Source: Otatea glauca (taxonomy: Eukaryota > Streptophyta > Magnoliopsida > Poales > Poaceae). Taken from it: a DNA stretch of 64,000 nucleotides. The DNA lies in assembly GCA_036346275.1 (NCBI GenBank), contig CM070713.1:71788382-71852381 (forward strand). Reading direction: 5' to 3'. Below the pieces are notes generated by a model. That model did no database searches. It saw only the letters and a program-made list of their open reading frames with translations, and was not told the origin of the DNA. Of this stretch, positions 48,095 through 60,004 are shown piece after piece. Made by a program: the position numbers and the translations under genes. Position 1 is the first letter of the stretch. Each line of letters opens with the position of its first letter.

Positions 48095-48480
48095 ATGGCT
48101 TCGAGTCACCCTCTAGTCTTTAGCTTTGGCGATGATATCGTGGGAGAAGAAGAAGATCCTTTGGCCGAGCTTTAGGCTGAGTCCGACCAGGCGATGGCCG
48201 TGCTTAGGGAGGAGGAAGCTGCAGCCCGTGATGCTGCTTCTGTTGACGCGCTGCTCGAGGCCGTTCCGAGGCTCGAGGTGGTAAGGGGGGCCCTTCTGGA
48301 GGCGATGGCGCGAGGGCGCCGACTGTGGTTGGTGCGGCCGCGTCGATGTCGCTGAACGGTAGCAGAGGCATCGGCGTGTCACTTCGCGGCCGCGGCGGCT
48401 GTCCCGTCGACCAGGCAAGGGCCTACCAGCATGCCGTCGGTGCCACCGACGCCGCACGGATGTTTGATAGGTTTTAGGCG
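48095..48480 (+). pseudogene. Small antisense ORF of the gypsy element
   Basis: From ATG at 48,095 the plus strand reads MASSHPLVFSFGDDIVGEEE, then DPLAEL, one in-frame TAG, then AESDQAMAVLREEEAAARDA and a helix-rich acidic stretch to about 48,330. With the single stop apart, the frame is open and has protein-like composition. It runs opposite to gag-pol. I recognise no domain. A polyadenylation-like AATGAAA stretch follows at about 48,570. Confidence 0.5.
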
Positions 48481-48698
48481 TGGGTAAAGTCTGCGCCGGG
48501 TAGCGTGGCCACTCTTGTGTCTCGCTTGCATCGTGTGTAAAGTCATGTAAAGTCTGAGCCTGTTGGCCTATAATGAAATCTTCTTTTATGAAATGTCTTC
48601 GCGATGAGTTTGCTTTGATTTTAATCGTCGTGGATAGACCGGGCCTTGATCGGCAGGAACAACCGCGAGAGTGCTCGTTTAACGTCGTAGCTAGACGG

Positions 48699-49292
48699 CG
48701 CCTTGGTCGGCAGGGACGACCCAATGCCTATGTGAGGCTCGAGTGCCTTGGTCGGCAGGACGACCGGATGCCTCTGTGAGGTTCTGGTGTCCGAGTGCCT
48801 TGGTCGCCTTGGTCGGCGGGACGACCGGATGCCTCTGTGAGGTTCTGGTGTCCGAGTGCCTTGGTCGCCTTGGTCGGCGGGACGACCGGATGCCTCTGTG
48901 AGGTTCTGGTGTCCGAGTGCCTTGGTCGCCTTGGTCGGCAGGACGACCGGATGCCTCTGTGAGGTTCTGGTGTCCGAGTGCCTTGGTCGGCAGGACGACC
49001 GGATGCCTCTATGAGGTTCGGGTGTCCGAGTGCCTTGGTGGCGGGACGGCCAGGATGCCTCCGTGAGGTTCTCGTGTCCGAGTGCCTTGGTCGGCTTGGT
49101 CGGCGGGACGACCGGATGCCTCGTGAGGTTCGGTGTCCGAGTGCCTTGGTTGGCGGGGACGACCGGATGCCTCGTGAGGTTCGGTGTCCGAGTGCCTTGG
49201 TCGGCGGGACGACCGGATGCCTCTGTGAGGTTTTGGTGTCCGAGTGCCTTGGTCGGCGGGACGACCGAATGCCTCGAGAGGTTCGGGTGTCC
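48699..49292. repeat. GC-rich minisatellite, about 10 copies of a 52-61-bp unit
   Basis: The unit runs ttggtcggcgggacgaccgg, atgcctctgtgaggttctgg, tgtccgagtgcc. A 61-bp form has an extra ttggtcgcc at its head, and shorter forms lack it. Early copies are nearly identical, later ones carry small deletions. It lies between the two antisense cassettes in the 3' non-coding region of the gypsy element. Confidence 0.92.
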
Positions 49293-49443
49293 GAGTGCTC
49301 GCTTAACGTCGTAGGCTGGACGTGAGTGCTCGCTTACCGTCGTAGCCGGACGTGAGTGCTCGTTCCACCGTCGTAGCCGGACGTGAGTGCTCGTTACCGT
49401 CGTAGCCGGACGTGAGTGCTCGCTATCGTCGAGCCGGACGTGG
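49293..49443. repeat. Second minisatellite, about 30-bp unit, 4-5 copies
   Basis: The unit is gagtgctcgcttaccgtcgt followed by agccggacgt. It follows directly on the first array. One isolated copy (gagtgctcgtttaacgtcgt) sits at about 48,668, just before the first array, so the short unit brackets the long one. Confidence 0.88.
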
Positions 49444-50215
49444 GCGTCGCCCCGAGTCCTCGTCTTGCGAGGGTAGCCGCGAGAGGAGGCCGCCGCCTAT
49501 CCCACGTATACCCCCGCCCGCAGTGTGGGACCGGAGGGGTGGCGACGACGTTTACCCGTGTTGGTTCGAACGCCGTGCTCGTGGAGCTAATAACGGTAGT
49601 CCGAGTGGGTCCCGGAGGTCCCGCCAAGGGGACCCTTCCGAGCGGACGGTCCCAGTAGGGTGTCCTAGCCTGCGTGTGGCGACCCATGAGAAACCTTTCT
49701 TTACTCAATCCCTTATGGACCTCGGTCGTCGCCGACCCGGCACACCGGCCGTCGCCCATTGATGAGCTCCCGGGAGAGTGTGAAGTATGGTCTCGGACGC
49801 GAGTTGAGGTGATTAGGCCGTCAGCCGACCTAACCGAGGGCCCTCCGTGGGGCTCACCTCATACCTGCCCCTTGCTCGTTTTTCTTTGGGCGGCCTTATG
49901 CCCATCCGTGGGTAGGCCTTTTGAACCACACTTTGGTGGGCCTGGCGCAAGGCTAGAAGCTTTTGCCGTTTCGGGGCCGCAGCGGCCCAATGGGCCTCTC
50001 GCGCGTGCCCCGGAGCAACCGTCCCGGCTTAAAGGCGGAGACCAAGAGGTTACGGGACATGCTGCTCGGGGGCGGCGTCTTTATGACTCTTGTCGCCTGA
50101 CATGACAGGATTAAATGCAAAGTGGAATCGGAAATCGGGAGTTACCAGGCTGGCGCGATGAACGAGGGCGACGCGACGCCGCTTTCGGCGCCGCTCGGTC
50201 GGCGCCGCCGCCCTC
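49444..50215. other. Gypsy 3' non-coding region
   Basis: GC-rich sequence between the minisatellites and the antisense promoter. ORFs on both strands lack any conserved motif. Confidence 0.6.
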
Positions 50216-50223
50216 TATATATA
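50216..50223 (+). promoter_or_regulatory. Candidate TATA box for the antisense ORF
   Basis: TATATATA lies in an otherwise GC-rich stretch, about 130 nt upstream of the ATG at 50,355 and followed by a CT-rich leader. This suggests the antisense cassette has its own promoter. Confidence 0.5.
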
Positions 50224-50354
50224 CGTTGGTGGGGACGCTCGATAGCCACGCCTTCTTGCCCTCTTCGTCTCTCGCCTCTAAAACAAGAAAAAGCACCGAG
50301 CCAACGAAAAGAAACTTCACCCTCTTTTCACCTTCCCATCGCCTCTTCGTGAAG

Positions 50355-53300
50355 ATGTCGTGGCGGAGTGCCAGCGCAGACACCGCCAAGGCCGCCCAGT
50401 GAAGAAGGGCTTCCTCCTGCCGCGAGACCTCTCCGGCTGGAGGGTGCCGACCGGGGCCGTCACCCCTGCGCCGCGGAACGACGAGGTCGTGGTGCTCGCC
50501 GTTCGAGCGCCGCTTTGGCTCGCCCACGCACCCGCTCGTCCGAGGGTCGCTTTTCACTACAAGGTGGAGGTGCACCATCTCAACCCCAACGGGTCCTCCA
50601 CATCGCCATCTTCATCACGTGCGGCGAGGCCTTCCTGGGGATTGAGCCACATTGGGCGTTGTGGAGGCACTTCTTCCGTGCCGCTCGAAAGACAGCCGTC
50701 GGACGCGCGCGGCGCTCTGGGTGGCTCGCCCTCGGCCGGCTACCGCCGGAGCACGGAGTACTTGGAGGTGAAACCGCTCGTCCAACAAAGTGGCGTTTCA
50801 ATGGTCAGACGCTCGTAACGTCGTAATAAATACTCGCTTTACCGCGAGCTTCCCGTGGCGGAGGAGCGGTGGAACTCGGGCGCCGAAAAAAGGGAGAAGA
50901 ATAAGCCGCCCCGATCGTGGAGCGATCAGGCCCAAAGGAGGCGGGCTCACGGGACGTTGTTGTGCGCGCCTTTATGGGGATGCGCGTGCAACCCCTCGCG
51001 CACAGGCCGCACTCCTTGTTCCGGTATGAGGGGCCGTCCGACCAGGCGAGGATGGCAGAGCCCGAGTTGGCCACGTCCGAGGTGGAGGCCCGGGTGGCGG
51101 CCGTCCACGGAGGAAGTGCCACGGTGGCTACGGTGGCCACCCAGAGCCATTCTCGGCGGCTCACCCACCAAATTTGGTAAGTCGGTCGTATTTCTTTCGC
51201 CTCTCTTTCTTTGTCCTTGGCACTTGGTCCGTCGGCGTTCAGATCCTCTTAGGGGCTCATGGCATGTCCTCCGGGCACCACTCCCGGGATAAGGAGGCGC
51301 GCGGCGCCCGGCGAAGACCGCAGAGGTCGACTCCCGCAAGAAGCGGAAGGAGGAGAGGAGGAAAAGAAAGAGAAGGCGCGCGCGGCGGCGTGGCGGAGGA
51401 CGTGTCTGAGTCCACCGCCGTGGGGACAACTTCACCGACGATGGCGGAGCACCCCGACCATCCATATGGTGGGTTCTTCTCGACCGCCGATCGGGCGGCG
51501 CCAAGCGTGACCCTACCGAGGGCGACACCACAGAGCCCGTGCCGCAGATCCCCAGCGGAAGGTGATCTTGCGCTCGCGGTCGTCGTCGCGCTACCGACCG
51601 GAGGCGGCCGGGAAGCAACCATCGACTTGCCCCTTGGTGGGGAGCGGCGAAGAGGGCGCTTGCCGCTGCCGGCTCCGGCTTTGTAAGTGTTCCTTTCTTC
51701 TTATTGGAGCATTTTTGCGGCAAAGAAAGCACGAGCGACTCGAATCTTTGTAACGCAGCGGCGCCTACACGGTGTGATCAGGGCGGCCGCGGCGACTCGC
51801 AAGTAGCAATACGGTGATTCCGCGACACCGATTGGGTCGACGGCGGTCGTGGTGTCGGGCGCCGAGGCGGCGCCGCCGAGGACGACGGGCCTCACCCGAG
51901 GTCGAGGCCGAAGAAGAGCTCCGCCGCCGGCGGCCCCACCGACGATGTGATCGCCCTCTGAGGAGGAGACAACGGCCGCTCGCGATCGCGCCGACGAGGC
52001 GACGGCCAGACAGAGGTGCCCACCCTTGCCCCTGGGGAGGTGCCGACCGATGCCCCACAGCGCAGTCGCCGAGGGGTTTCGAGGTTGACCTCATCGCCTT
52101 GCCCATGGTGCTCGGACGGGACGCCCGCCCGAGCGGCGAACGAGGAAGGCCGCCGGGCGTAGTCCCCTGGTCGGGCGCTATGGGCGGCCGGAGGAGAGTG
52201 AGTGGCCGCCCGGCAAGGCGCCGGACGCCAAAGCCGAGATAGGGCAGTCCACGAGGTCTCGACGCTTTGGAGTCTTCAAACAGGCGCCGAGACGATGGTC
52301 GGGAGAGTCCTACGGTCACCTGTAAGTTAACGAAAAACTCGACTTGTTGCATATTTTTGATAGTTTTGCCGTGGGACCAACGGAGTGTCCACGCTTTGCA
52401 AGATTTGCGGACTCGCCAGGCGCCAAAGTTGAGCTCTGCGGCGCTCGGACACCGGTCGCGGCGGTTGTGAGTGGAGCGCGGTCGCACCGCGCTTTGAGCC
52501 GCACCTAGTCCAAGAGGCCACGGACGTCGAGCGGTGGAGGCGGTGGAGATCCGCCAGGCTTGAAGGGTCACGAAGACCCTCTTCGATGAGCGCTAGGCCA
52601 AATCCTCGAGGGTGAAGGTGGCGGAGCTCGAGTCCTCCTGGCGGAGGCCAACGAGGCCAAGGACGCCGCCATTGTCGCGAGGGGACCGCGCAGCGCGAGC
52701 AACCCGCCGCGACCGAGTGAAACCAGGTTCGGAGGGATGCCGACCGAAGTTCGTTCCGAAAGCGGCGATCGCCGAAGGACTGGCCGAGCCGAGGACTTCA
52801 TATGAGGCGCTCAGGAGGAGGCCGCAATCGACCAACTTTGGCGGTAAGTGTCTCAATTCTTTAATTAAGTCCGTGCGACCCACGTGGCGAACTTATCAAA
52901 CGCCACAACCGCAGAGGCGCAGAAGAATCGGCGCCGCCGCGGAGGCGCAGAGAACGGCCGCAGATGCTCGCGACGTGGCGATCGTGGCCCGGGACGAGGC
53001 CCAGGCGGCGTTGAAGGTTGCGGAGGACGGTCGGGCCGAGATGGGCGCCGAACTGGAGGCCCTTCGCAAGGCCGGTCGGGAAGTCTGCGACCGCATCCTT
53101 GGAGCCGGGGCAGGCCCGAGTGCCCTTGCCCCCGTGCTGGCCCGAGTGCCAGACTTTGTAGAGGAGGCGGTGGTCGTCGGTGCTGCGCTTGGAGCTTCGT
53201 CGGCGCTGGTCAACACAGTCTCGCACTATGACGGCATCGACCTCGCGGTGGTGAGCAGCGGCGTAGCCGGGAACCGGACCGACGAGGAGATCGACAGGTT

Positions 53301-53448
53301 TGAGCTCCTGGTCGAGCCGCGACGCCGGGAGATCGCCACCACATCCCGCCGCAGTTGCCCTCCAGAAGAAGCGAGACGACCAACTCTCCGTCTCGCCATC
53401 GGTCGTCCACCAGGAAGAATAAAAATAGTTAGTTTTATCCCTTTTTAG
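50355..53448 (+). pseudogene. Large antisense ORF of the gypsy element (Transposase_28-like), broken
   Basis: On the plus strand, opposite to gag-pol, a protein-like sequence can be followed through several frames. The N terminus starts MSWRSASADTAKAAQ, then LPRDLSGWRVPTGAV. At about 50,590-50,690 it reads VLHIAIFITCGEAFLGIEP, then HWALWRHFFR. This pattern is characteristic of the plant 'putative gypsy type transposon' domain (Pfam Transposase_28, PF04195) found in antisense ORFs of Tat-type elements. The C-terminal part (52,612-53,448, 278 codons open) is an Ala/Glu/Arg-rich coiled coil (AAAEAQRTAADARDVAIVAR) ending in a conserved-looking acidic/Arg tail. Its function in the element is unknown. 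At least three frameshifts break it. Possible introns (GTAAGT near 51,177; GTAAGT near 51,684) split the segments, so some breaks may be splice junctions. Confidence 0.7.
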
Positions 53449-54079
53449 ATTGTAAAGACTGCTATGTAAACAATCTTGAATTTATCAAGTTCCAAAAACG
53501 CCTCTCGTCCTCTTTCGTATTTAGAGTGAGTGTTTGACCGACCATAGCCTTAAGGACCGCAGGGTCACTTATGCGCGTAGGTTGGGTCGTTTTGGGAGGG
53601 CGAGGTGGATCGAGACTTGGCTACGCGTGTTACGCGCACTTGTGAGGGATAGGAGTGTCCTAGACCGCCAAGGATCTTTCACTTGGGCACTTCCTTCTTC
53701 CGCGAAGTGCTACTTAGCAACCATAGGCCGCCGGGAGTAGGCCGTAACACTTGGGTTGAGAGGGTTACCGCCGGGATGGACCTCATGACCGTCGGGTCAC
53801 GTGCCCTCATAAGCGCGTGGGATAGCCGAAGTTCGTGCGAGGGAGGAGTGTTCGCCGACCCAAAGGTCACTCGCTCGGCACTTCCTTCTTCCGCTGGTGT
53901 TACTTAGCAACCATAGCCGTGGGCGAGGTCAGAGCACTTGGGTCGAAGGGTTACCGCTCGGGAAGGACCTTGTGGTCGGTTGGGTCATCAACCCGCGCAA
54001 GTGCCGACCGGGAGCGACTGAACGGGCGCTGAAGGGCGCCCGAGTCGTCGCATGGCGCACTGTGTGCTCGGAAGGGTAA

Positions 54080-55276
54080 AAGTGAAGATCATGCCAAGAA
54101 GAGGAAAAGAGCTTAGGATAGAATCGCCTTAACTTTTCTATATTCCAAGCATTCGGAAGGATGCGCCGCCGCCCTTGAGTCGAAGGTGCCAGTCGAGGAT
54201 CTCCACGACGGTGAAGGGCCTTCCTGTGGGGCGACTTGTGCTTATCCTTCTTTGGTTTGGACGGCGCAGACTGTGTCGCCAAAGATCGAACGATCGCCCT
54301 CGAACTCGGCGGCCGTGATAACGCCGCAGAGCTTGTTGATACCGCCGATCGCAGACGGCCACATCATGCGCCTCGCCGAGCTAGTCGACGGCGCCTTGTT
54401 GTGCGGCGAGCCCCGAGCCTCCTCGGCTTGTAATCTTGGGGCGCCATACCTGTGTTCAGCCGGCAAGACGGCTTCAAAGACCGTATACCATGAAGAGCAG
54501 TGTGAACCCGGCCGTCCGGTCGGCGTGGTCCGCAGACTCAGAGGGCGGAGGGTAGCTCTCGGCCACCCAACGCCCGCGGCGCTTGAGCCGATCAAGATCC
54601 GCGGCTTGAGCCCTTGAAGGATCATGCCGCTTGCGCGCCGACCAGCCGTTGGTCCGCGGATGGGCCACGGCCGCCCAATCGACGCGGATGTTGAAGTCAT
54701 CGCAGAACTCGAGGAACTCCTTTCCGTGAACTGCCCGTTGTCGGTGATGATGGAGTTTGGGACTCGAACCGAAAGACTATGTCGCGAAGAAGATGGCCGC
54801 TTGTGCCGACGTGACGCTCACGACCGGCTTGGCCTCTATCCATTTGGTGAACTTGTCCATCGCGACGAGCAAATGAGTAAAGCCCGGGGCTTTCTTGAAA
54901 GGTTCGACCGGATCGAGTCCCCAAACCGCAAAAGGCCACGTGATGGGGATCGCGTGCGCAAGCCCGAGCCGCGGATGTGTCTCGCGGCAAAGAATTGGCA
55001 TCCTTCGCAGTGCGTCACGATGTGCTCGGCGTCGGACATGGCGGTCGGCCAATAGAAACCTTGCCGAAAGGCCTTTCCACAAGAGATCGGGCGCAGCGTG
55101 GTGACCGCAAATTCATTTGTGTATGTCGTCGGCCAGCTTGTTTCCCTTGGTCGGCCAGATGCACTTTTGGAGGACCCGAGGGCTCCTCTTGTAAAGTGCC
55201 TGGCCGACCAGACGAAGACTTTGCTCACGGGCGAGGCGCCGGCCTCGGTCGGTCGAGGAAGTGACCCGTCCGTCAA
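54080..55276 (-). pseudogene. Gypsy integrase and pol C terminus
   Basis: The minus strand gives GFYWPTAMSDAEHIVTHCEG, then CQFFA (zinc-binding part). The core follows with LLVAMDKFTKWIEAKPVVSV, a segment with IVTDNGQF-type sequence (broken here), and WAVAHPRTNG-like residues. The tail ends with NAWNIEKLRRFYP at about 54,116-54,158, the usual end of Tat-type pol. Several frame changes. Confidence 0.9.
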
Positions 55277-55343
55277 ACGATCTATGAAGGGCTTTCTCGG
55301 TCGGACTCGGCCGCTAGCACGCCGCGGCTCGACCCGGCCAAGT

Positions 55344-55856
55344 CTACGCCCGACCGCGCGGCGGTCGGGGCGGCCGTGCTAGGTAGGTTGGGACCGCCGC
55401 CACCGGGCGGTGGATGGAAGGTCGCAGGAGGTCGCAGACGAAGATCCCGGGCGGGACCGGCTCTCTGCTGGAGGCCAGATTGGCTAGGTAGTCGGCGTCG
55501 CTATTGTAGCGTCGGTAGCTATGGCGAAGCTCGAAACCCTTGAACCGCTCTTCGAGCCCGCGCACTTCTCGACAGTACGCGGCCATACGGGCGTCTCGGG
55601 GCTCCGCGGCCTTCATGACCTGGTCGACGACAAGCTTGGAGTCCCCGTGGACGTAGAGTCGGCGAGCACCGAGGTCGGCAGCGATCCGGAGACCGTTGAC
55701 GAAGGCCTCGTACTCGGCGATGTTGTTGGTGGCGTCAGCGTACCGATGGCGATCAAGCCTGCTGTTCGGCGGGAGATGATGTCGACTCCCGTGCCCGCGC
55801 CATTCTTGTTGTAAGACCCATCGAAGTACATTGTCCGGTGCTCGGGTCTTGATCAC
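55344..55856 (-). pseudogene. Gypsy second (archaeal-type) RNase H
   Basis: Reads YFDGSYNKNGAGTGVDIIS in one frame and TNNIAEYEAFVNGLRIAADL, then GARRLYVHGDSKLVVDQVM in another. The D...E...D residues (FDGS, AEYEA, GDSKL) are the RNase H catalytic set. Presence of this domain after the ordinary RNase H marks the Tat lineage. Confidence 0.92.
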
Positions 55857-56037
55857 CGGTGGTGCTTGGGCGGTCCACTCGGCGGCGGAAGTCGGCTAGA
55901 ACTCGCGACTTGATCGCCGTCCAGGGGACGTATGTGATGCCGTGGTCACGAGCTCGAGCGCCCACTTGGCTATCCTTCCCGGCGTCGCGGTTGCGACGAT
56001 CTCGCCGGCGGGACGTGGTCACCACAGTGATGGTGTG

Positions 56038-57180
56038 CTAATCGAAGTAGTGGACGAGCTTTCTCTTCGCAATGAGCACCGCGTAGAGTAGCTTCTGCAC
56101 CTGTGGGTACCGAGCCTTGGACTCGGAAAGAACCTCGCTAATGAAGTAAACTGGCCGTTGTACCTTGAGTTCGCGGCCTTCTTCCGCTCGTTCCACCACG
56201 AGGGCCGCGCTGACGACTTGGGTAGTGGCGATGATGTAGAGAAACAGCGGTTCACCTGGTGTCGGGGCGACCAGGACTGGAGGCGAGGACAGGAAGGCCT
56301 TCAAGCGGGTGAGGGCCTCCTGAGCCTCGGGTCAGTGAAGCGGCCGGATCTCTTGAGTAGCTCAGAGTGGCATTCGCGCCGCCGAGGCGACACGAACGGC
56401 TCAAAGCCGCCAGGCATCCGGTCAGCCTCTGGACCCCTTTGAGGTTGCTGATTGGGCCCATCCTTGCGATCGCCGATATCTTCTCCTGGTTGGCCTCGAT
56501 GCCTCGCTCGGAGACAATGAAGCCAAGGAGCTTCCTTTGGGGACCCCAAGACGCATTTCGGGATTGAGCTTTATGCGGGAACCGAAGGTTCGCGAAGGTC
56601 TCTTCCGTGTCGGGATAAGGTCGTCGGCCTTCTTGGTCTTTACGACAATATCGTCGACGTACGCCTCAACGTTACGGCCGATCTGGTCATTGAAGCACGT
56701 TTGCATACATCGCTGGTATGTAGCGCCCGCGTTCTTTAGGCCGAACGGCATTGTAACGTAGCAGAATGAGCCGAACGGAGTAATGAAGGAAGTCGCGAGC
56801 TGGTCGGACTCCTTTAGCGCAATCTGGTGGTAGCCCGAGTAGGCATCCAGAAAAGAGAGGGACTCGCACCCTGCGGTGGAGTCGATGACTTGGTCGATGC
56901 GGGGCAAAGGGAACGGGTCCTTGGGACACGCTTTGTTGAGACTCGTATAGTCAACGCACATCCTCCATTGCCCATTTTTCTTTTTTACAAGTACAGGGTT
57001 GGCTAGCCACTCGGGGTGGCGCACCTCTTTTACAAACCCTGCAGCCAGAAGTTTGGCGATCTCCTCCCCTATGATCCTGCGCCTTTCCTCGTCAAAGCGG
57101 CGCAGGCACTGGGCGACCGGTTTTGAGCCTGGTCGGATGCTTAAGGAGTGCTCGGCGACTTCCTTTGGAATGCCCGGCAT
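56038..57180 (-). pseudogene. Gypsy reverse transcriptase and first RNase H
   Basis: The longest intact frame (56,422-57,180) runs from PGIPKEVAEHSLSIRPGSKP through KKNGQWRMCVDYTSLNKACP, LSFLDAYSGYHQIAL and MPFGLKNAGATYQRCM to the catalytic AYVDDIVVKTK. A frameshift at about 56,600-56,560 leads to the RNase H part at 56,038-56,304 (PLFLYIIATTQVVSAALVVE ... ARYPQVQKLLYAVLIAKRKL). Confidence 0.95.
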
Positions 57181-57289
57181 GTCGGAGGACCTCCAGGCGA
57201 AGACATCTTTGTTGGTGCGGAGGGAGTCGACGAGCGCGCTTTCCTATTTGGCGGGGAGCGTGGCTCCGATCCGCACGGTCTTGGTCGGA

Positions 57290-58128
57290 TCACAGGGATC
57301 GACCGCGACCTCCTTCGTGTCCTCGGCGGATTTGAAGGAGCCCGCCGACTTGCTTTGGATTCGAGGATGGACTCGAGGCTTCTCCGGAGTTTGTCGAGCT
57401 CGGCGCAGATGCGAAGATCGCCGAGGCGAGCTCACAACTGCTACGCTCGCAGTTGTAGGCAAGCTGGAAGGTCGATGCCACGGTGATGACTCCCTGGGGT
57501 CCGGGCATCTTCAGCTTGAGGTAGGCATAACTGGGGACCGCCATGAACTTGGCGTAACACGGCCTTCGAGGATGGCATGGTAAGAACCGGGAAATCCACG
57601 ACCTCAAAAGTGAGGTCTCTCGCGGAAGTTTCCGGCTCCCCAAGGTAACAGGCGCATCGACCGCCGAGTGGATGGGCTCGGCTTGGCGAGAATGACGCCA
57701 TGGAAAGGCGCCTTGCCGGGTCGGAGGGTTGAGCGCGGGACCCCATAGCGCCGAGCGCCTCGACGTAGAGGATGTTGAGGCCGCCGCCTCGCCCATCAAG
57801 ACTTTTGAGAGGCGCTTCTTCCCACGACGGGCCGACCACCGGGGTATCTCCCGGTGTGGAACGTGGTCGGGTGATCGGTCCGATCAAAGGTGATCGGGAA
57901 CTCGACCACCGGAGGTATTGGGGACGATGGCGCGACGGTGTGGACCTCGCGATAAGCTAGCTTGAGCCGACGCTTGTCGGCATAGCAGCCGGTCCTCCAA
58001 AGATCATGAGGCGGCCGTCGGGTTGTGGAACTCGTCGTCGCTTTTTCTCTACCACCGGGCCGCAGCAGTTTCTTCCCTTGCCACGCGGCGTTGTGGGGAC
58101 GCCGGAGAGGTAACGCCAGACCTCGCAT
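57290..58128 (-). pseudogene. Gypsy protease region, frameshifted
   Basis: Pieces in three frames give RRLKLAYREVHTVAPSS, PPVVEFPITFDRTDHP, SLDGRGGGLNILYVEALGAM (a retropepsin DGGSGLNILY-type active site with damaged Asp context), FEVVDFP and GRPCYAKFMAVPSYAYLKL. The order matches Tat-type protease between gag and RT. Confidence 0.85.
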
Positions 58129-58179
58129 CCGGTGATTTGTGCTTGACGGAGAACCCGTGGTTTGGGCACGGGCCGTCCA

Positions 58180-59700
58180 TCAACTTCGAAGTGGTGGGCG
58201 CGACGGCCGGTCGCGACTCGCCGCTGGCGATGGCGGTCGGACGGTGGCGACCACTTGGGTCTCGCGGATCTGCTTCCCGTGCCGCTTCCGTTTGTCGGAG
58301 CGGTCAGAAGGGGACCCGATGTGGACGCCGGATTCTAGCTGGGCCTTTCCTCCCTCAAAGATGGCCCCCACAGCCTCCTCGCCGGAGGCGTGGTTGGTGG
58401 CGATATCGAGGAGCTCCTTGGTAGTTCTGGGCTTGAGGCAACCTAGTTTGTGTACCAAGGCCTTGCAGGAGGTGCCGTAGATGAATGCTCCCACGACATC
58501 GGCGTCGGAGATGTCGGGGAGCTCGTTGCACTGGCGGGAAAACCGCCGGATGTAGTCCCGGAGGGTTTCCCCTGGCTGCTGTTTGCAGCCCTTCAGGTCC
58601 CAGGAGTTTCCAGGGCGCTTGTAAGTGCCCTGGAAGTTGCCGACGAAGAGGGCCTTCAAGTCGGTCCAGTTCCTGATGGTTTTGGCGGGCAAGTACTCGA
58701 GCCAGGCTCGGGCCGAGTCCGCGAGGTAGACGGGAAGGTACTGGATGATGAAGAGGTCATCCGTTGCTCCTCCCGCCCGGCATGCGAGCCGGTAATCCTC
58801 GAGCCAGACACCTGGGTTTGTGGCCCCGGTGTATTTGGCGATGTTGGTAGGCGCCCGGAATCTGGCAGGGAAGTCCGCCTGGCGGATCTCGGCGAAACGC
58901 CCATGATCCAGACCGTCGGGGCTCGGGCCGCGTGGTGGTGTCCGTCGCCTGCATTCGTGAGTGGCGGCCTCCTCCGCCATCTTTCTTCGCGCCTCAAGGG
59001 TAGCGCAAATGTCGAGGCACCACCGAGGCGCTGGCGCACCGAGTGCGCGAGCTGGTGTGGCTCGCGGTGCGGCGCCGCTGTCTCGGACCCAACCGGCCCT
59101 CCGTCGCAGACGGCCCGGTGACGAGGTGGCTCCGAGCGATAGAGCGGAGGCGTGCATGTCTTTGACGGCCGCGCGCTACCTGACCCAGAGGTTTTGATAA
59201 GTGGCCTTGGCCTCCGGTGGTCGGTTCCGGAGGCCTCGCAAGATTGCGGCATTGCGCCACGCGTTTTGGCTTGCATGGGGAAGAAGCGAGGACCGTCGGA
59301 CTCTTCCGTCATTGGGGTGTGCTCGACGCAGCGTCGCCGCGCGTTGCGTGCACGTCGCGAGGTCTCGGGCTCCTCGCTCCAGTTGGCTCGAGCTGGTCGA
59401 GCTCAGCTCTTCGTTCCTCCAACTCTTTGCCGTTGTTGGAGCTCGAGGCGGCTGGCTCGAAGCGCTTCAAAGACGCACTGGTACTCCTCCTCCCGCGCCT
59501 TAGTGCGCGGATAGGAGGTCCCGTGAGCCGCGGGGCCACGATCAAATCGACCGTGTTCGCCATGTTGCACTCGCGAGTGCGCTGCGGCGTGGTACTCCGT
59601 GTCCGGAGCCGAGTCATGGTGGAAGAGTCTTCCGGCTCGTGGATGGAGGCCGGCATGTAGCCACCATCGCCACAAGTTGCGAGCCTACGGGGTGACATGG
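58180..59700 (-). pseudogene. Gypsy gag
   Basis: The frame 58,180-59,157 contains the retrotransposon gag domain: DFPARFRAPTNIAKYTGATN, then PGVWLEDYRLACRAGGA, ARAWLEYLPAKTIRNWTDLK and GETLRDYIRRFSRQCNELPD. A basic tail follows. The probable N terminus lies in another frame at 59,309-59,700 (ANTVDLIVAPRLTGPP region), so at least one frameshift near 59,160-59,310 separates them. Confidence 0.9.
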
Positions 59701-60004
59701 TCACCGCCCGAGCCCACGGAGTTTTCGCGGACGTGGCGGAGCATTCCTCGGTTTCGGCCGGGGCTGCATGGGCGCCCAAGCCGGAGCTTAGCGGTCGCCG
59801 GAGAGGACGCCTGAGGCTTTGGTGGCGCTGTCCTCCGGAGGCGGCGGGGGCGAGCATGAGCCCTCTGCCGGGTGACGGCGAAGTCGAGGGAGCCAAGCGG
59901 ATCCGGCTCCGCGCGATCATGCCGTCGCGATGGGTGGATGCCATCAGGAGACAAACGGAATCGAGATGGTGACGAAGACGCGCAAGCCCCTACAGCGCGC
60001 CAAC

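Noticed and set aside
48699..49443. CRISPR-like array
   Set aside because: The repeats are head-to-tail minisatellite units without unique spacers, and the window is a plant nuclear genome.
50947..51732. 261-codon minus-strand ORF inside the gypsy element
   Set aside because: It lies opposite the antisense cassette in very GC-rich DNA and has no retrotransposon or other domain; treated as a shadow.
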